A DNA stretch of 64,000 nt from Sphingomonas sp. (GTDB taxonomy: Bacteria; Pseudomonadota; Alphaproteobacteria; Sphingomonadales; Sphingomonadaceae). Position 1 is the stretch's first letter. Each line of letters starts with the position of its first letter. The stretch is from positions 62,001 through 126,000 of the forward strand of contig NZ_JAIXHL010000006.1 in assembly GCF_030145815.1 (NCBI RefSeq), read 5' to 3'. A program made the position numbers and the translations under genes. The notes under the pieces are model-generated. The model was not told the DNA's origin and did no database searches. It worked only from the letters and a program-made list of their open reading frames with translations. Positions 1-9,875 of the stretch are shown piece by piece.

Positions 1-2
1 GT

Positions 3-329
3 GCGCTCGATTTCCTCGAAAAGCCGTTTGAGAAGGCGCTGCTGCTCGCCGCGCTCGATCGCGGGTTCGAGCGGCTGGGCCGGGCGGAAACCGCCGAGGT
101 CGAGGGGCAGGAGGCGGCGGTGCGGATCGCCGCGCTGACGCCGCGCGAGCGCGACGTGCTGCGCGGCCTGGTCGCGGGCCATCCCAACAAGACCATTGCC
201 TATGACCTGGGTATCTCGCCGCGCACGGTCGAGGTGCATCGCGCCAATGTGATGACCAAGCTGGAGGTGCGCAGCCTGTCCGAAGCGCTGCGCATCGCCT
301 TTGCGGCGGGGCTCGACGCATCCGACTAA
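3..329 (+). CDS. FixJ-family LuxR-type response regulator, C-terminal part (5' truncated by window edge)
   Basis: Open frame from base 3: ALDFLEKPFEK...LTPRERDVLRGLVAGHPNKTIAYDLGISPRTVEVHRANVMTKLEVRSLSEALRIA; end of receiver domain plus LuxR HTH. Confidence 0.85.
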   Translation, partial: ALDFLEKPFEKALLLAALDRGFERLGRAETAEVEGQEAAVRIAALTPRERDVLRGLVAGHPNKTIAYDLGISPRTVEVHRANVMTKLEVRSLSEALRIAFAAGLDASD

Positions 330-379
330 GGATATTTCCGTAACGCGGTGGCTGCCCGTTTTCGGCACGATGCCGGGCG

Positions 380-772
380 ATGGATCAGCGTACCACCATT
401 CCCCCTGCCACCGATGCGGACGATCCGGCGCTGTCCATCGCGCTGGTCGATCCCGACGATGCGTCGCGTCGCGCCTTGCACATGGTGCTGTCGGGGCAGC
501 GGCATCGCGTGCGGTCCTATGACAGCACCCATGCCTTGGCGGACGATGCCAAGGCGATCGACGCCGACTGGCTGGTCATCTCGGTCCGGACCGATGGCGG
601 CAGCCTTGCCGCAGTGGAGCGGCTACGTGCGCGCGGCTGGCGGGGTCGGGTGGCAGTGATTGCTGAGCCCGGTGCATTGCCCGAACGCGACGGCGCGCTG
701 ATCGGCGCACGCGACCTCATTTTCGCGCATCCGGTGGCGCCGCATGCCTGGCGGATTGGGTTGAGCGCCTGA
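380..772 (+). CDS. Receiver-like protein, probably a degenerate (non-phosphorylatable) response regulator domain
   Basis: ORF with LSIALVDPDDASRRALHMVLSG... receiver-like pattern; lies directly after the FixJ-type gene. Confidence 0.55.
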   Translation: MDQRTTIPPATDADDPALSIALVDPDDASRRALHMVLSGQRHRVRSYDSTHALADDAKAIDADWLVISVRTDGGSLAAVERLRARGWRGRVAVIAEPGALPERDGALIGARDLIFAHPVAPHAWRIGLSA

Positions 773-883
773 AAGGCGGGTGCTTCGGGCTCGCTTTTTC
801 GCGATTCTGCACGATAAGCGGCATCGCCCTTGCCCCCGGCACCCGCATTGCTATAGACGCGCCCGACCTGCGGTGTCCTGAAT

Positions 884-968
884 GCGGGCGTGGCGGAACT
901 GGTAGACGCGCTGGTTTTAGGTACCAGTATCGCAAGATGTGGGGGTTCGAGTCCCTTCGCCCGCACCA
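884..968 (+). tRNA. tRNA-Leu (anticodon TAG)
   Basis: gcgggcg...cgcccgc acceptor stem, loop ttTAGgt, long variable arm, T-loop gttcgagtc, encoded CCA. Confidence 0.93.
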
Positions 969-1034
969 GTTTCCGCCCGGCGTGAGGGGACGCCGCGACT
1001 CCGATTCCACTTCCAGAGCAGGAAGCCCGTTAGA

Positions 1035-2633
1035 ATGCAGACCGTCGAGACGTTGAACGAAGGCCTCAAGCGCGCCTACACCCTCAAGATCACCGCCAAG
1101 GACATCGACAGCCGCGTCGATGCCGAAGTGAAGCGCGTTGCCCCGCAGATCCGCATGCCCGGCTTCCGCCCCGGCAAGGTGCCGACCAACCTGGTCCGCA
1201 AGATGCACGGAGAGGCGCTGACCCAGGACGCGCTCAACACGACGATCCAGGAAGGCGTGCAGAAGCTGATCGCCGACCACAAGCTGCGCCCCGCGATGCA
1301 GCCTTCGGTCAGCCTTGAGGGCGAGTTCGCCCCCGGCAGCGATGCTGAGGTGAAGGTCGAGCTGGAAGTCCTGCCCGACGTCCCGACCCCGTCGATCGAG
1401 GGCCTGAAGCTCGAGCGTCTGATCGTCCCGGTCAGCGACGAGGCGGTCGACGCACAGATCCTGCAGATCGCCGGCCAGCAGAAGGCGTGGGAAGACGCCA
1501 AGCCGAGCTACAAGGCCAAGCAGGGTGACCAGGTCACGATGGACTTCGTCGGCAAGGTTGACGGCGTCGCATTCGACGGCGGCACCGGTGAGGGCATGGC
1601 CATCGAAATCGGCTCGGGCCGTCTGATCCCGGGCTTTGAGGACCAGATCGTCGGCGTGAAGGCTGGCGACGAAAAGCAGATCGAAGTCACCTTCCCCGAG
1701 GATTACGGCGTCGACACGCTGGCCGGGAAGCCAGCGACGTTCGACCTCAAGATCACCGCGGTGAAGACCGCCGGTGAGGTGAAGGTCGATGAAGACCTCG
1801 CCAAGAATCTCGGCCTTGAAAGCCTCGATCAGCTGCGCGGCATCCTGCGTGGCCAGATGGAGAATGAGACCGGTGGCCTGACCCGCACCTATATGAAGCG
1901 CAAGCTGCTCGACCAGCTCGCCGCCGGCCACGACTTCCCGGTCCCGCCGTCGATGGTCGAGGCCGAGTTCCAGCAGATCTGGGCGCAGCTTCAGCACGAA
2001 GCCGGCCATGAGGAAGATCCCGAGGCGGCCAAGGCCGAACTGGAGAAGGAAAAGGACGATTACCGGGCGATCGCCGAGCGTCGCGTGCGCCTTGGCCTGC
2101 TGCTGTCGGAAATTGGCCAGGCGAACGGCGTCGAAGTGACCCAGGCGGAGATGAACCGCCTGATCGCCCAGGCCGCGCAGCAGTATCGCCCGGAAGACCA
2201 GCAGCGCTTCTTCCAGTACATCCAGCAGGAGCCGATGGCGGCCGCCCAGCTGCGTGCACCGCTCTATGAGGACAAGGTCGTCGACTTCCTGTTCGAGAAG
2301 GCGGAGATCAGCGAACGCGAAGTGACCCGCGAAGAGCTGGAAGCCGCGATCGAGAGCGAGGAAGGCGCGGTGCCGCACGTCCATGGCCCGGACTGCAACC
2401 ACGACCATGATCACGACCACAAGCCGGCCAAGAAGGCCAAGGCAAAGAAGGCCGAAGAGCCTGCTGCCGAGGACGTGAAGCCGGCAAAGAAGGCGAAGGC
2501 CAAGGCCGAAGAGGCACCCGCCGAGGAAGCCGCTCCGGCCAAGAAGGCTCCCGCGAAGAAGGCCGCCAAGGCTGACGACGCTGAAGCCGAAGCGCCGAAG
2601 AAGAAGGCTCCGGCGAAGAAGAAGGCGGGCTAA
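1035..2633 (+). CDS. tig: Trigger factor, peptidyl-prolyl cis-trans isomerase, with extended His-rich and Lys/Ala-rich C-terminus
   Basis: MQTVETLNEGLKRAYTLKITAKDID...MPGFRPGKVPTNLVRKMHGEAL; FKBP core GDQVTMDFVGKVDGVAFDGG. Confidence 0.95.
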   Translation: MQTVETLNEGLKRAYTLKITAKDIDSRVDAEVKRVAPQIRMPGFRPGKVPTNLVRKMHGEALTQDALNTTIQEGVQKLIADHKLRPAMQPSVSLEGEFAPGSDAEVKVELEVLPDVPTPSIEGLKLERLIVPVSDEAVDAQILQIAGQQKAWEDAKPSYKAKQGDQVTMDFVGKVDGVAFDGGTGEGMAIEIGSGRLIPGFEDQIVGVKAGDEKQIEVTFPEDYGVDTLAGKPATFDLKITAVKTAGEVKVDEDLAKNLGLESLDQLRGILRGQMENETGGLTRTYMKRKLLDQLAAGHDFPVPPSMVEAEFQQIWAQLQHEAGHEEDPEAAKAELEKEKDDYRAIAERRVRLGLLLSEIGQANGVEVTQAEMNRLIAQAAQQYRPEDQQRFFQYIQQEPMAAAQLRAPLYEDKVVDFLFEKAEISEREVTREELEAAIESEEGAVPHVHGPDCNHDHDHDHKPAKKAKAKKAEEPAAEDVKPAKKAKAKAEEAPAEEAAPAKKAPAKKAAKADDAEAEAPKKKAPAKKKAG

Positions 2634-2656
2634 CGTCTGCACCTTCGATAACGAAC

Positions 2657-2688
2657 AAGCCCCGCCGGTCCAGTGACCGGCGGGGCTT
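2657..2688 (+). terminator. Rho-independent-like terminator after tig
   Basis: aagccccgccggtc-cagt-gaccggcggggctt perfect hairpin followed by tctcgttt. Confidence 0.75.
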
Positions 2689-2693
2689 CTCGT

Positions 2694-3287
2694 TTATGCA
2701 AATATCTCGGCTAACGCGGGGCTATGTGGAAGCCGCATTTGTGCGTGGCTGATCCGAAGTACCAACGTGATCGCAACGCCGGCCAGCATCAGTCCGAGGG
2801 CGCATTCCACAGCATAGAAAATGATGCTGTGCTCATTCTGCGCAAAGCGGCCAACGAGGTAGACAGCGATTGCGTTGAAAATCCACAGGATCCACCAGCA
2901 GGTGACGATCAGGTTGTTCTGGGCATATTCGGCGTTGCCATGACTGGCGTTCCAAAGCTCGCGGATTCCCTCAACTGGCTTGATCAAGTTGGCGAACGGA
3001 ACGAAGAACCACCAAATTCGCGATGCCGGAGTGAATTGGAGCCCTGTCACGCCCAACTGAACCAGATTGCGTCCCGTAACGTAGGTCCATCGGCCAAAAA
3101 CAATGAGTGTCGCAAGGTAGATCCCGAGAGCTCCGAAGCGCATCGGCTGCTCGGCGGCGACAATCGCCCGCTCGTACGAATATGGATCTGATTGTGACCA
3201 GATCAGGAGCGCCGGGCGTATAAGGGCCTCGATCAATACGAAGATTGGTACGACCCGCGCCAAAACCCGCAGCTCACCATTTTTCAT
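2694..3287 (-). CDS. DUF4328 domain-containing membrane protein
   Basis: MKNGELRVLARVVPIFVLIEALIRP...VTGLQFTPASRIWWFFVPFANLIKPVEGIRELWNAS. Confidence 0.75.
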   Translation of the reverse strand: MKNGELRVLARVVPIFVLIEALIRPALLIWSQSDPYSYERAIVAAEQPMRFGALGIYLATLIVFGRWTYVTGRNLVQLGVTGLQFTPASRIWWFFVPFANLIKPVEGIRELWNASHGNAEYAQNNLIVTCWWILWIFNAIAVYLVGRFAQNEHSIIFYAVECALGLMLAGVAITLVLRISHAQMRLPHSPALAEIFA

Positions 3288-3382
3288 GCCATTCCCCCCT
3301 TCCCGCCGGATGGAAGCGAACGCGGCAAGCGTCAAATCACAAATTGGTCGAATCGCGGTGATGATCGCCCTATGGCTGGGCG

Positions 3383-4309
3383 ATGGAACCCAAAGTCGCC
3401 GTCATTCTGCCCTGCTATAACGAGGAAGCCGCGATCGCGCAGACGGTCGCCAGTTTCCGGGCTGCGCTCCCGCACGCCTCGATCTACGTTTACGACAATA
3501 ATAGCGCCGACCGGACGGTCGAGGTCGCGCGCGAAGCTGGCGCGATTGTCCGTACCGAGCGAATGCAGGGCAAGGGCAATGTCGTCCGCCGCATGTTCGC
3601 CGATGTCGATGCCGATATTTATGTCATGGCCGATGGCGACGCGACCTACGACGCCGCCGCCGCCCCCGCGATGATCGCCAAGATGCGCGACGAGGGGCTC
3701 GACATGGTCGTCGGCACCCGCATCCACGAAGCCGCCGACGCCTATCGCCGCGGCCATGTGCTGGGCAATCGTGCGATGACCGGGCTGCTCGCCCGGCTGT
3801 TCGGGCGCAGCTTTACCGACATTTTCTCGGGCTATCGCGTGTTTTCGCGGCGCTTCGTGAAGAGCTTTCCGGTGCTGTCGGCCGGGTTCGAGATCGAGAC
3901 CGAGATCAGCGTCCATGCGCTCGAGCTCAAGATGCCGGTGGGGGAGGTGGAGACGCGCTATCTGGCCCGGCCGGAGGGGTCGGCATCGAAGCTGTCCACC
4001 TATCGCGACGGCGCACGGATCGCGCGGACGATTATGACGCTCTACCGGATCGAAAAGCCGATGCTGTTCTTCGGCATCATCGCACTGGCGCTGGCGATAC
4101 TGGCGGTGATCCTCGCGGTGCCGCTGGTGACGACCTATATGGCAACAGGGCTGGTCCCACGCTTCCCGACGGCGATTCTCGCCACCGGGCTGGTCATCCT
4201 GGCGGCGTTGAGCAGCTTTGCCGGACTGATTCTCGACACGGTCGTGCGGGGTCGGCGCGAAGTGCGGCGGCTGGCCTATCTGGCGCAACCTGCGCCTGCG
4301 AACCTTTAA
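3383..4309 (+). CDS. Glycosyltransferase family 2, dolichol-phosphate mannosyltransferase-like, with C-terminal TM helices
   Basis: [18 protein letters not shown]...[19 protein letters not shown]...[11 protein letters not shown]; two C-terminal hydrophobic segments. Confidence 0.85.
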   Translation: MEPKVAVILPCYNEEAAIAQTVASFRAALPHASIYVYDNNSADRTVEVAREAGAIVRTERMQGKGNVVRRMFADVDADIYVMADGDATYDAAAAPAMIAKMRDEGLDMVVGTRIHEAADAYRRGHVLGNRAMTGLLARLFGRSFTDIFSGYRVFSRRFVKSFPVLSAGFEIETEISVHALELKMPVGEVETRYLARPEGSASKLSTYRDGARIARTIMTLYRIEKPMLFFGIIALALAILAVILAVPLVTTYMATGLVPRFPTAILATGLVILAALSSFAGLILDTVVRGRREVRRLAYLAQPAPANL

Positions 4310-4316
4310 GCTCGGT

Positions 4317-4865
4317 TCAGGCCGCGATCTTTTCGAGCCGGATGCCGAGTTCGTCGATCAGGAACTCCTCGACCGCCGCCTCGATCATCGCACGCGTCTC
4401 GCGATCCTGCGCCTCGACCCAACCGGCGATCCGCAGCGCTCCGGCGACCGGAGCCACATGCCAGCACACATTGTCCTCAACGACACTGATCTGACCATCG
4501 ACATAGCGGTGGGCGATCTCGAGCGCGTGGAGGCGGCGCGACAGCCGGGCAACCGCTTCAGTCGATTCGATCCCGTTCCATGCGGCAAAGGCGAAGTCGA
4601 ATTGGTCCCGGATCGGCGCAGGCTCGGCGGCGCGGCGCGCGGCGACCGGCAGACTTGCTGCGACAGATGGCGCGGGCAGCAGCAGATGGGCAAACATCGT
4701 CAGCACGATCGCGGTGACCGGGAACAGCGCGATGGCAATGACCATGCCGATCCCAAAGGTCGCGTCGTTGAACCCGCCCGCACCGAACAACGGCCCCAGC
4801 GCCACCCCGGCAAAGACCGCGTAGAGCAGAGCGAAGACGATCATCGTTCGTGTGTGCTGGCGCAT
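4317..4865 (-). CDS. Hypothetical membrane protein
   Basis: ORF with two N-terminal hydrophobic helices between clearly annotated genes; no family recognised. Confidence 0.6.
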   Translation of the reverse strand: MRQHTRTMIVFALLYAVFAGVALGPLFGAGGFNDATFGIGMVIAIALFPVTAIVLTMFAHLLLPAPSVAASLPVAARRAAEPAPIRDQFDFAFAAWNGIESTEAVARLSRRLHALEIAHRYVDGQISVVEDNVCWHVAPVAGALRIAGWVEAQDRETRAMIEAAVEEFLIDELGIRLEKIAA

Positions 4866-5042
4866 CGGCGCCCCTTTCGACTCCCTGACTGGATCGCTAT
4901 CGCAGACAAATCTTCAAAAATGGTTGCAGCGCCCTTCGGCGGAAGCGGGCAGCGCCATTCACCTTCTTCCCCCCTTGCGCCGCGTCGTCCGAGCGCCGAT
5001 GTAGTCGCTTGGGCAAAAACAGATTTGACGAGAACATCCCAC

Positions 5043-5714
5043 ATGCACCCCCTTGCCGGTCTCATGACCCCCGAAGGCTTTACGCGCGATCCCATCACCA
5101 ACGCGCTCGTTCCCATCGTCATCGAACAGTCGAGCCGCGGCGAGCGCAGCTTCGACATCTATTCGCGCCTGCTGCGTGAGCGGATCATTTTCCTGACCGG
5201 GCCGGTCGAGGATCACATGGCCTCGGTCATCACCGCCCAGTTGCTCTTCCTTGAGTCCGAGAACCCGAAGAAGGACATCTGGATGTACATCAACTCGCCG
5301 GGCGGCGTGGTCACCGCCGGCATGGCGATCCACGACACGATGCAATATATCCGTCCGCGCGTCGGCACGGTGTGCATCGGTCAGGCGGCTTCGATGGGCA
5401 GCTTCCTGCTCGCCGCCGGTGAGCCGGGGCTGCGCGTCGCGCTGACCAACGCCCGCATCATGATCCACCAGCCCTCGGGCGGTGCACAGGGTATGGCGTC
5501 GGACATTGAGATCCAGGCCAAGGAAATCCTGCGCATCAAGCGCCGGATGAACGACCTGTACGTCAAATACACCGGCAAGCCGCTCGAGGAGATCGAGCGC
5601 GCGATGGATCGCGACACGTTCCTTGAGGCCGATGAGGCCAAGGCGTTCGGTCTGGTCGATGAAGTGTATGAAAAGCGGCCCCAGCCTGCTGACAGCGAAG
5701 GGTCGGCGTCTTAA
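5043..5714 (+). CDS. clpP: ATP-dependent Clp protease proteolytic subunit
   Basis: [37 protein letters not shown]...[19 protein letters not shown]...[24 protein letters not shown]. Confidence 0.97.
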   Translation: MHPLAGLMTPEGFTRDPITNALVPIVIEQSSRGERSFDIYSRLLRERIIFLTGPVEDHMASVITAQLLFLESENPKKDIWMYINSPGGVVTAGMAIHDTMQYIRPRVGTVCIGQAASMGSFLLAAGEPGLRVALTNARIMIHQPSGGAQGMASDIEIQAKEILRIKRRMNDLYVKYTGKPLEEIERAMDRDTFLEADEAKAFGLVDEVYEKRPQPADSEGSAS

Positions 5715-5821
5715 TCTGACGCTCACCTTCCCCTGCTATGGGGCGAATTTGAGTTGCCGGGCGTTGTCCCGGCTGTAGGATGCCGGGCTGCGATGCGGCC
5801 CGGCACGCAAAGGAAGACTGA

Positions 5822-7090
5822 ATGACGAAGCTAAGCGGCGGCGATTCGAAAAGCACGCTTTACTGCTCGTTCTGCGGCAAGTCGCAGCACGAGGTGCGCA
5901 AGCTGATCGCCGGACCGACCGTGTTCATCTGCGACGAGTGCGTCGAACTCTGCAACGACATCATCCGCGAAGAGACCAAGTCGGCACTCGTCAGCAAGAA
6001 AGACGGTGGCGTGCCCACGCCGCAGGAAATCTGCGACGTGCTGGACGATTATGTCATCGGCCAGAGCCGTGCGAAGCGCGTGCTGTCGGTGGCGGTGCAC
6101 AACCATTACAAGCGCCTGAATCATGGCGCGAAGGGCGCCGATGTCGAACTGAGCAAGTCCAACATCCTGCTCGTCGGCCCGACCGGCTGCGGCAAGACGC
6201 TGCTGGCCCAGACGCTCGCCCGCATCCTCGACGTGCCCTTCACCATGGCCGATGCGACGACGCTGACCGAAGCCGGCTATGTCGGTGAGGATGTCGAGAA
6301 CATCATCCTCAAGCTGCTCCAGGCATCCGACTATAATGTCGAGCGGGCACAGCGCGGCATCGTCTATATCGACGAGATCGACAAGATCAGCCGCAAGGCC
6401 GAGAACCCCTCGATCACGCGCGACGTGTCGGGTGAGGGCGTGCAGCAGGCCCTGCTCAAGCTGATGGAAGGCACCACCGCGAGTGTTCCGCCGCAGGGTG
6501 GGCGCAAGCATCCGCAGCAGGAATTCCTGCAGGTCGACACGACCAATATCCTGTTCATCTGCGGCGGCGCGTTCTCGGGCCTTGAAAAGATCATCGGCGA
6601 CCGCCTGCAGGGCAAGTCGATCGGCTTCGGCGCCTATGTTGCCGCGCCCGAGGAACGCCGCACCGGTGAGACGTTGCGCCAGACCGAACCGGAGGATCTG
6701 CTCAAATTCGGCCTGATCCCCGAATTTGTCGGTCGTCTGCCGGTCGTCGCGACCTTGGAGGACCTCGACATTCCGGCGCTGGTCAAGATCCTGACCGAGC
6801 CGAAAAATGCGCTGGTGAAACAGTATCAGAAGCTGTTCGACATGGAGAATGTGAAGCTCAGCTTCACCGACGACGCGTTGGTGTCGGTCGCCAAAAAGGC
6901 GATCGAGCGCAAGACCGGTGCGCGTGGCCTGCGTTCGATCCTGGAGGGTATCCTGCTCGACACCATGTTCGACCTCCCCGGCATGGACGGGGTGGACGAA
7001 GTGATGATCGACAAGGATGTCGTCGCCGGATCGAAGGAACCGGTCCGCGTCTATTCGGCCGAGAAGAAAAAGGCCGGCGACGCGGCTTGA
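5822..7090 (+). CDS. clpX: ATP-dependent Clp protease ATP-binding subunit ClpX
   Basis: Zn finger [18 protein letters not shown]...CDECVELC; Walker [13 protein letters not shown] pore loop. Confidence 0.98.
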   Translation: MTKLSGGDSKSTLYCSFCGKSQHEVRKLIAGPTVFICDECVELCNDIIREETKSALVSKKDGGVPTPQEICDVLDDYVIGQSRAKRVLSVAVHNHYKRLNHGAKGADVELSKSNILLVGPTGCGKTLLAQTLARILDVPFTMADATTLTEAGYVGEDVENIILKLLQASDYNVERAQRGIVYIDEIDKISRKAENPSITRDVSGEGVQQALLKLMEGTTASVPPQGGRKHPQQEFLQVDTTNILFICGGAFSGLEKIIGDRLQGKSIGFGAYVAAPEERRTGETLRQTEPEDLLKFGLIPEFVGRLPVVATLEDLDIPALVKILTEPKNALVKQYQKLFDMENVKLSFTDDALVSVAKKAIERKTGARGLRSILEGILLDTMFDLPGMDGVDEVMIDKDVVAGSKEPVRVYSAEKKKAGDAA

Positions 7091-7114
7091 TCCGCGCCGA
7101 TCCTGGCCAATCAA

Positions 7115-7144
7115 GCGGGCGTCGGGTGACCGGCGCCCGTTTTG
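7115..7144 (+). terminator. Rho-independent-like terminator after clpX
   Basis: gcgggcgtcgg-gtga-ccggcgcccg followed by ttttg. Confidence 0.65.
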
Positions 7145-7269
7145 CGTTTGGCCTTTGCGGCCGTCGCGCCAGCCGGCTCATCCACAGGTTTAACCAACTT
7201 CGTTCGTCCCTGCTTAACGCCTCCTAACGCTTTGTTGCCGCCGCGGGTGGGGATGTTACGGAGGCTAAC

Positions 7270-8121
7270 TTGCGGTTTTATAAGGCAACTCGGTTCCTGT
7301 TCCCGTCGAGCCTGCGGCTGCGGATGTTCACCATCTGCTTTATTGGGACGCACATCCCGTTGCTCGCCTTTGCCGCGTGGCAATTCTCAACCGGCAAGAC
7401 CGACTGGCCTGATCTCGGCATCGTGCTGGCGGCGACGCTGATCGGCACGGTGTTCACGCTCTTCGGTATCGACGGTCTGCTCGCCCCGGTCCGCGCGGCC
7501 ACCCAAGCAGTCCAGTCGCTCGAACGCGAACAGGCCGAGGCGCTGGAAGCGGTCAGCGATGGCGACATGCTCACCGAACTGCTCGCCGGGGTGACGCGCG
7601 CAAGCGAGGCGACCAAGGTCCGCGTTGCCGCGCTCGACATGGCCGCACATCGCGATCCGCTGACCGGCCTGCTCAACCGACGCGGCTTCCTCGCCCGCGT
7701 CGAAAGCGCTGGCGACGGCACGATCGCCCTGATCGACCTCGACAAGTTCAAATCGGTCAATGACAGCTTCGGCCATGAGGTGGGCGACGCGATCCTTCAG
7801 GATTTCGCGGCGTTCCTGGCCCGCGGCGTGCGCAAGGCGGACTGTGTCGGGCGCTGGGGCGGCGAGGAGTTCGCCGTGTTCTTTCCCGCGACAGAGGAAG
7901 GCGAGGCCGCCGGAATCCTCCAGCGCCTGTGCCGACGCCTCGGCAACGGGCTGATCGAACGGCCCGACGGCGCGCCCATGACCTGCTCCGGCGGCATTGT
8001 CGCGCTCGACGGCGAACCGCTCCAGCTTGCCATGGCGCGCGCCGACGCCGCGCTCTACGCCGCGAAACGCTCGGGCCGGAACCAGCTGCGCGTGGGTGAC
8101 CGCCACATACTCGCCGACTGA
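7270..8121 (+). CDS. GGDEF domain diguanylate cyclase
   Basis: DPLTGLLNRRGF...DLDKFKSVNDSFGHEVGDAIL...GRWGGEEF; TTG start. Confidence 0.9.
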   Translation: MRFYKATRFLFPSSLRLRMFTICFIGTHIPLLAFAAWQFSTGKTDWPDLGIVLAATLIGTVFTLFGIDGLLAPVRAATQAVQSLEREQAEALEAVSDGDMLTELLAGVTRASEATKVRVAALDMAAHRDPLTGLLNRRGFLARVESAGDGTIALIDLDKFKSVNDSFGHEVGDAILQDFAAFLARGVRKADCVGRWGGEEFAVFFPATEEGEAAGILQRLCRRLGNGLIERPDGAPMTCSGGIVALDGEPLQLAMARADAALYAAKRSGRNQLRVGDRHILAD

Positions 8122-8125
8122 GCGG

Positions 8126-9802
8126 CTAGCGCCGCGCCTGCATCGCCTCGATCGCTTGCGACCGGCGCAGCACCCGGGCCATCGGGTCGATCACGACATG
8201 CGCGCCCGCCGGCACCGTGATGGTGGCACGCCCGCCCTCCATCGCGACCCGTTGCAAGACGCCATCGACCTGCACCTCGACCGGGAGCGGGAAGGGGGTG
8301 TTGCGTGGCGTTTGCCATTCCAGCGTCAGTTGATCGCCGGCGCGCGTCTCGATCAGCTCGGGCAGCGCTGCGGAGCGCAGATAGACATCGTAGAACCAGC
8401 TGAGGTCGCGTCCGGCAGCGTCGCTCATCAGCCGCTCGAACTCCGGCGTACTGGCAAAGCGCGGCTTGAAATTGCCCGGCTTCGGATCGGGGCGGCCATA
8501 GACCAGCCGTCGCGTCGCATCGAAAAATGCCTTGTCGCCGATCAGGTAGCGCAGGGTGTGCAGCACCCACGCGCCCTTGTAGTAGATGTCCTGTCCCGGC
8601 CCGCCCTTTTCGAGCTGATACACCTCGTCGGACGTCCGCGACCGGCCTGACACCAAAGGCTGGCGGTTGAGGATATTCTTGCGCTGCTCCGCCATCATCG
8701 CGGCGTAGCGCGCCTCGCCCTCGCGCCACTGGCCGTAGAGCGGCTGCATATATTGGCCATAACCCTCGTGGAGCCAGAAATCGTCCCAATCGGCGGCGGT
8801 CATCTGGTTGCCGAACCACTCGTGCGCCAGTTCGTGGTGGAACAGCCAATCGAACCCGGTCGCATCCTTGCGATAGTCGTTGCCATAGGCGTTGACCGTC
8901 TGGTGCTCCATGCCCAGATGCGGCGTCTCGACCACGCCCAGTTTCTCATCCGCAAACGGGAAGGGGCCGATCATCGTCTCGTAAAAGTCGAGCGTCGGCG
9001 CGAATTCGGCGAACAGGCCCGCCGCCTGTTGGTCCTTGCCGGTCAGGTGCCACAGGTGCAGCGGCACCTTGTTACCAAACTTGCTGGCATAGCTGCCCGT
9101 GATCTCGCGATATGGCCCGATGTTGATCGCGACCAGATAAGGGTTGATGTTCTTCGCTTCCCACGTCCAGCGCGTCCGCCCTCCCGCCAGCTTGTCGGCT
9201 GACACCAGCTTGCCATTGCCGATCGCCGCCCCGCCCCCGGTGGTGATCGCCATGCGGATCGACTTCACCTCACCTGCCGGAAAGTCCAGGCACGGCCAGA
9301 ACAGATCGCAGCCATAGCCCTGCGCCGTCGTCGCCACCCAAGGCTTGCCCTGCCAGCTCGACCAGACGATGCCATCGTCCCACGGCGCATTGACGGCCTC
9401 ATGCGGCCGCCCGGCATAGGCGAGGCGGGCCACCACCTTGCCGCCCGCCATGACCGGGGCGGGCAGGTCGATGGTCAGCCGCCCCTCGGGATTGCGCCAT
9501 GTTCCATTGGCAAGCGGCTTTCCGTTGATCGTCACCGCCGAGACATGAAAGTTCTTATCGAGATCAATCAGCAGCCGCGTTTGCCGCGCGCTGGTGCGCA
9601 GCGTCAGTGTCGCGGTCCCCGCCAAGTATTTGCGCGCCGCATCCACCTCCAGGTCCAGATCGACATGCTCGAGCCGCAGCGCGGCGCGTTCGGGCTCGAT
9701 CTCTCCACCGGAGCGTTCGGTCAGCGCGGTGATCGGCGGCTCGCCCTTCTGCGCCCACGCGGCGGGGGTCAGCGCGGTCAGCGCCAGCATCGCGGCAAAC
9801 AC
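8126..9802 (-). CDS. M1 family metallopeptidase (aminopeptidase N-like), secreted; exact start uncertain (9790-9877)
   Basis: HELAHEWFGNQ zinc-binding motif, upstream LGMEHQT; signal peptide AAMLALTALTPAAWAQ. Confidence 0.9.
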   Translation of the reverse strand: MFAAMLALTALTPAAWAQKGEPPITALTERSGGEIEPERAALRLEHVDLDLEVDAARKYLAGTATLTLRTSARQTRLLIDLDKNFHVSAVTINGKPLANGTWRNPEGRLTIDLPAPVMAGGKVVARLAYAGRPHEAVNAPWDDGIVWSSWQGKPWVATTAQGYGCDLFWPCLDFPAGEVKSIRMAITTGGGAAIGNGKLVSADKLAGGRTRWTWEAKNINPYLVAINIGPYREITGSYASKFGNKVPLHLWHLTGKDQQAAGLFAEFAPTLDFYETMIGPFPFADEKLGVVETPHLGMEHQTVNAYGNDYRKDATGFDWLFHHELAHEWFGNQMTAADWDDFWLHEGYGQYMQPLYGQWREGEARYAAMMAEQRKNILNRQPLVSGRSRTSDEVYQLEKGGPGQDIYYKGAWVLHTLRYLIGDKAFFDATRRLVYGRPDPKPGNFKPRFASTPEFERLMSDAAGRDLSWFYDVYLRSAALPELIETRAGDQLTLEWQTPRNTPFPLPVEVQVDGVLQRVAMEGGRATITVPAGAHVVIDPMARVLRRSQAIEAMQARR

Positions 9803-9804
9803 TG

Positions 9805-9833
9805 CATTGATGCCGCGTGTGCGATCCCCATAT
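9805..9833 (+). promoter_or_regulatory. Candidate RpoH/sigma-32 heat-shock promoter for lon
   Basis: cattga-N15-CCCCATAT about 45 bp upstream of the lon start; -10 matches the sigma-32 consensus exactly. Confidence 0.55.
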
Positions 9834-9875
9834 AGTTGACTGATTCTGCCCCCTGTGGGCAGCACCGGAGTGTTC

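Noticed and set aside
717-2642. 641-aa minus-strand ORF antisense to tig
   Set aside because: Low-complexity Leu/Arg/Gly/Asp-rich shadow ORF typical of high-GC third-position bias; tig on the plus strand is unambiguous
3332-4288. 318-aa minus-strand ORF over the glycosyltransferase
   Set aside because: Antisense shadow of a clear GT2 gene
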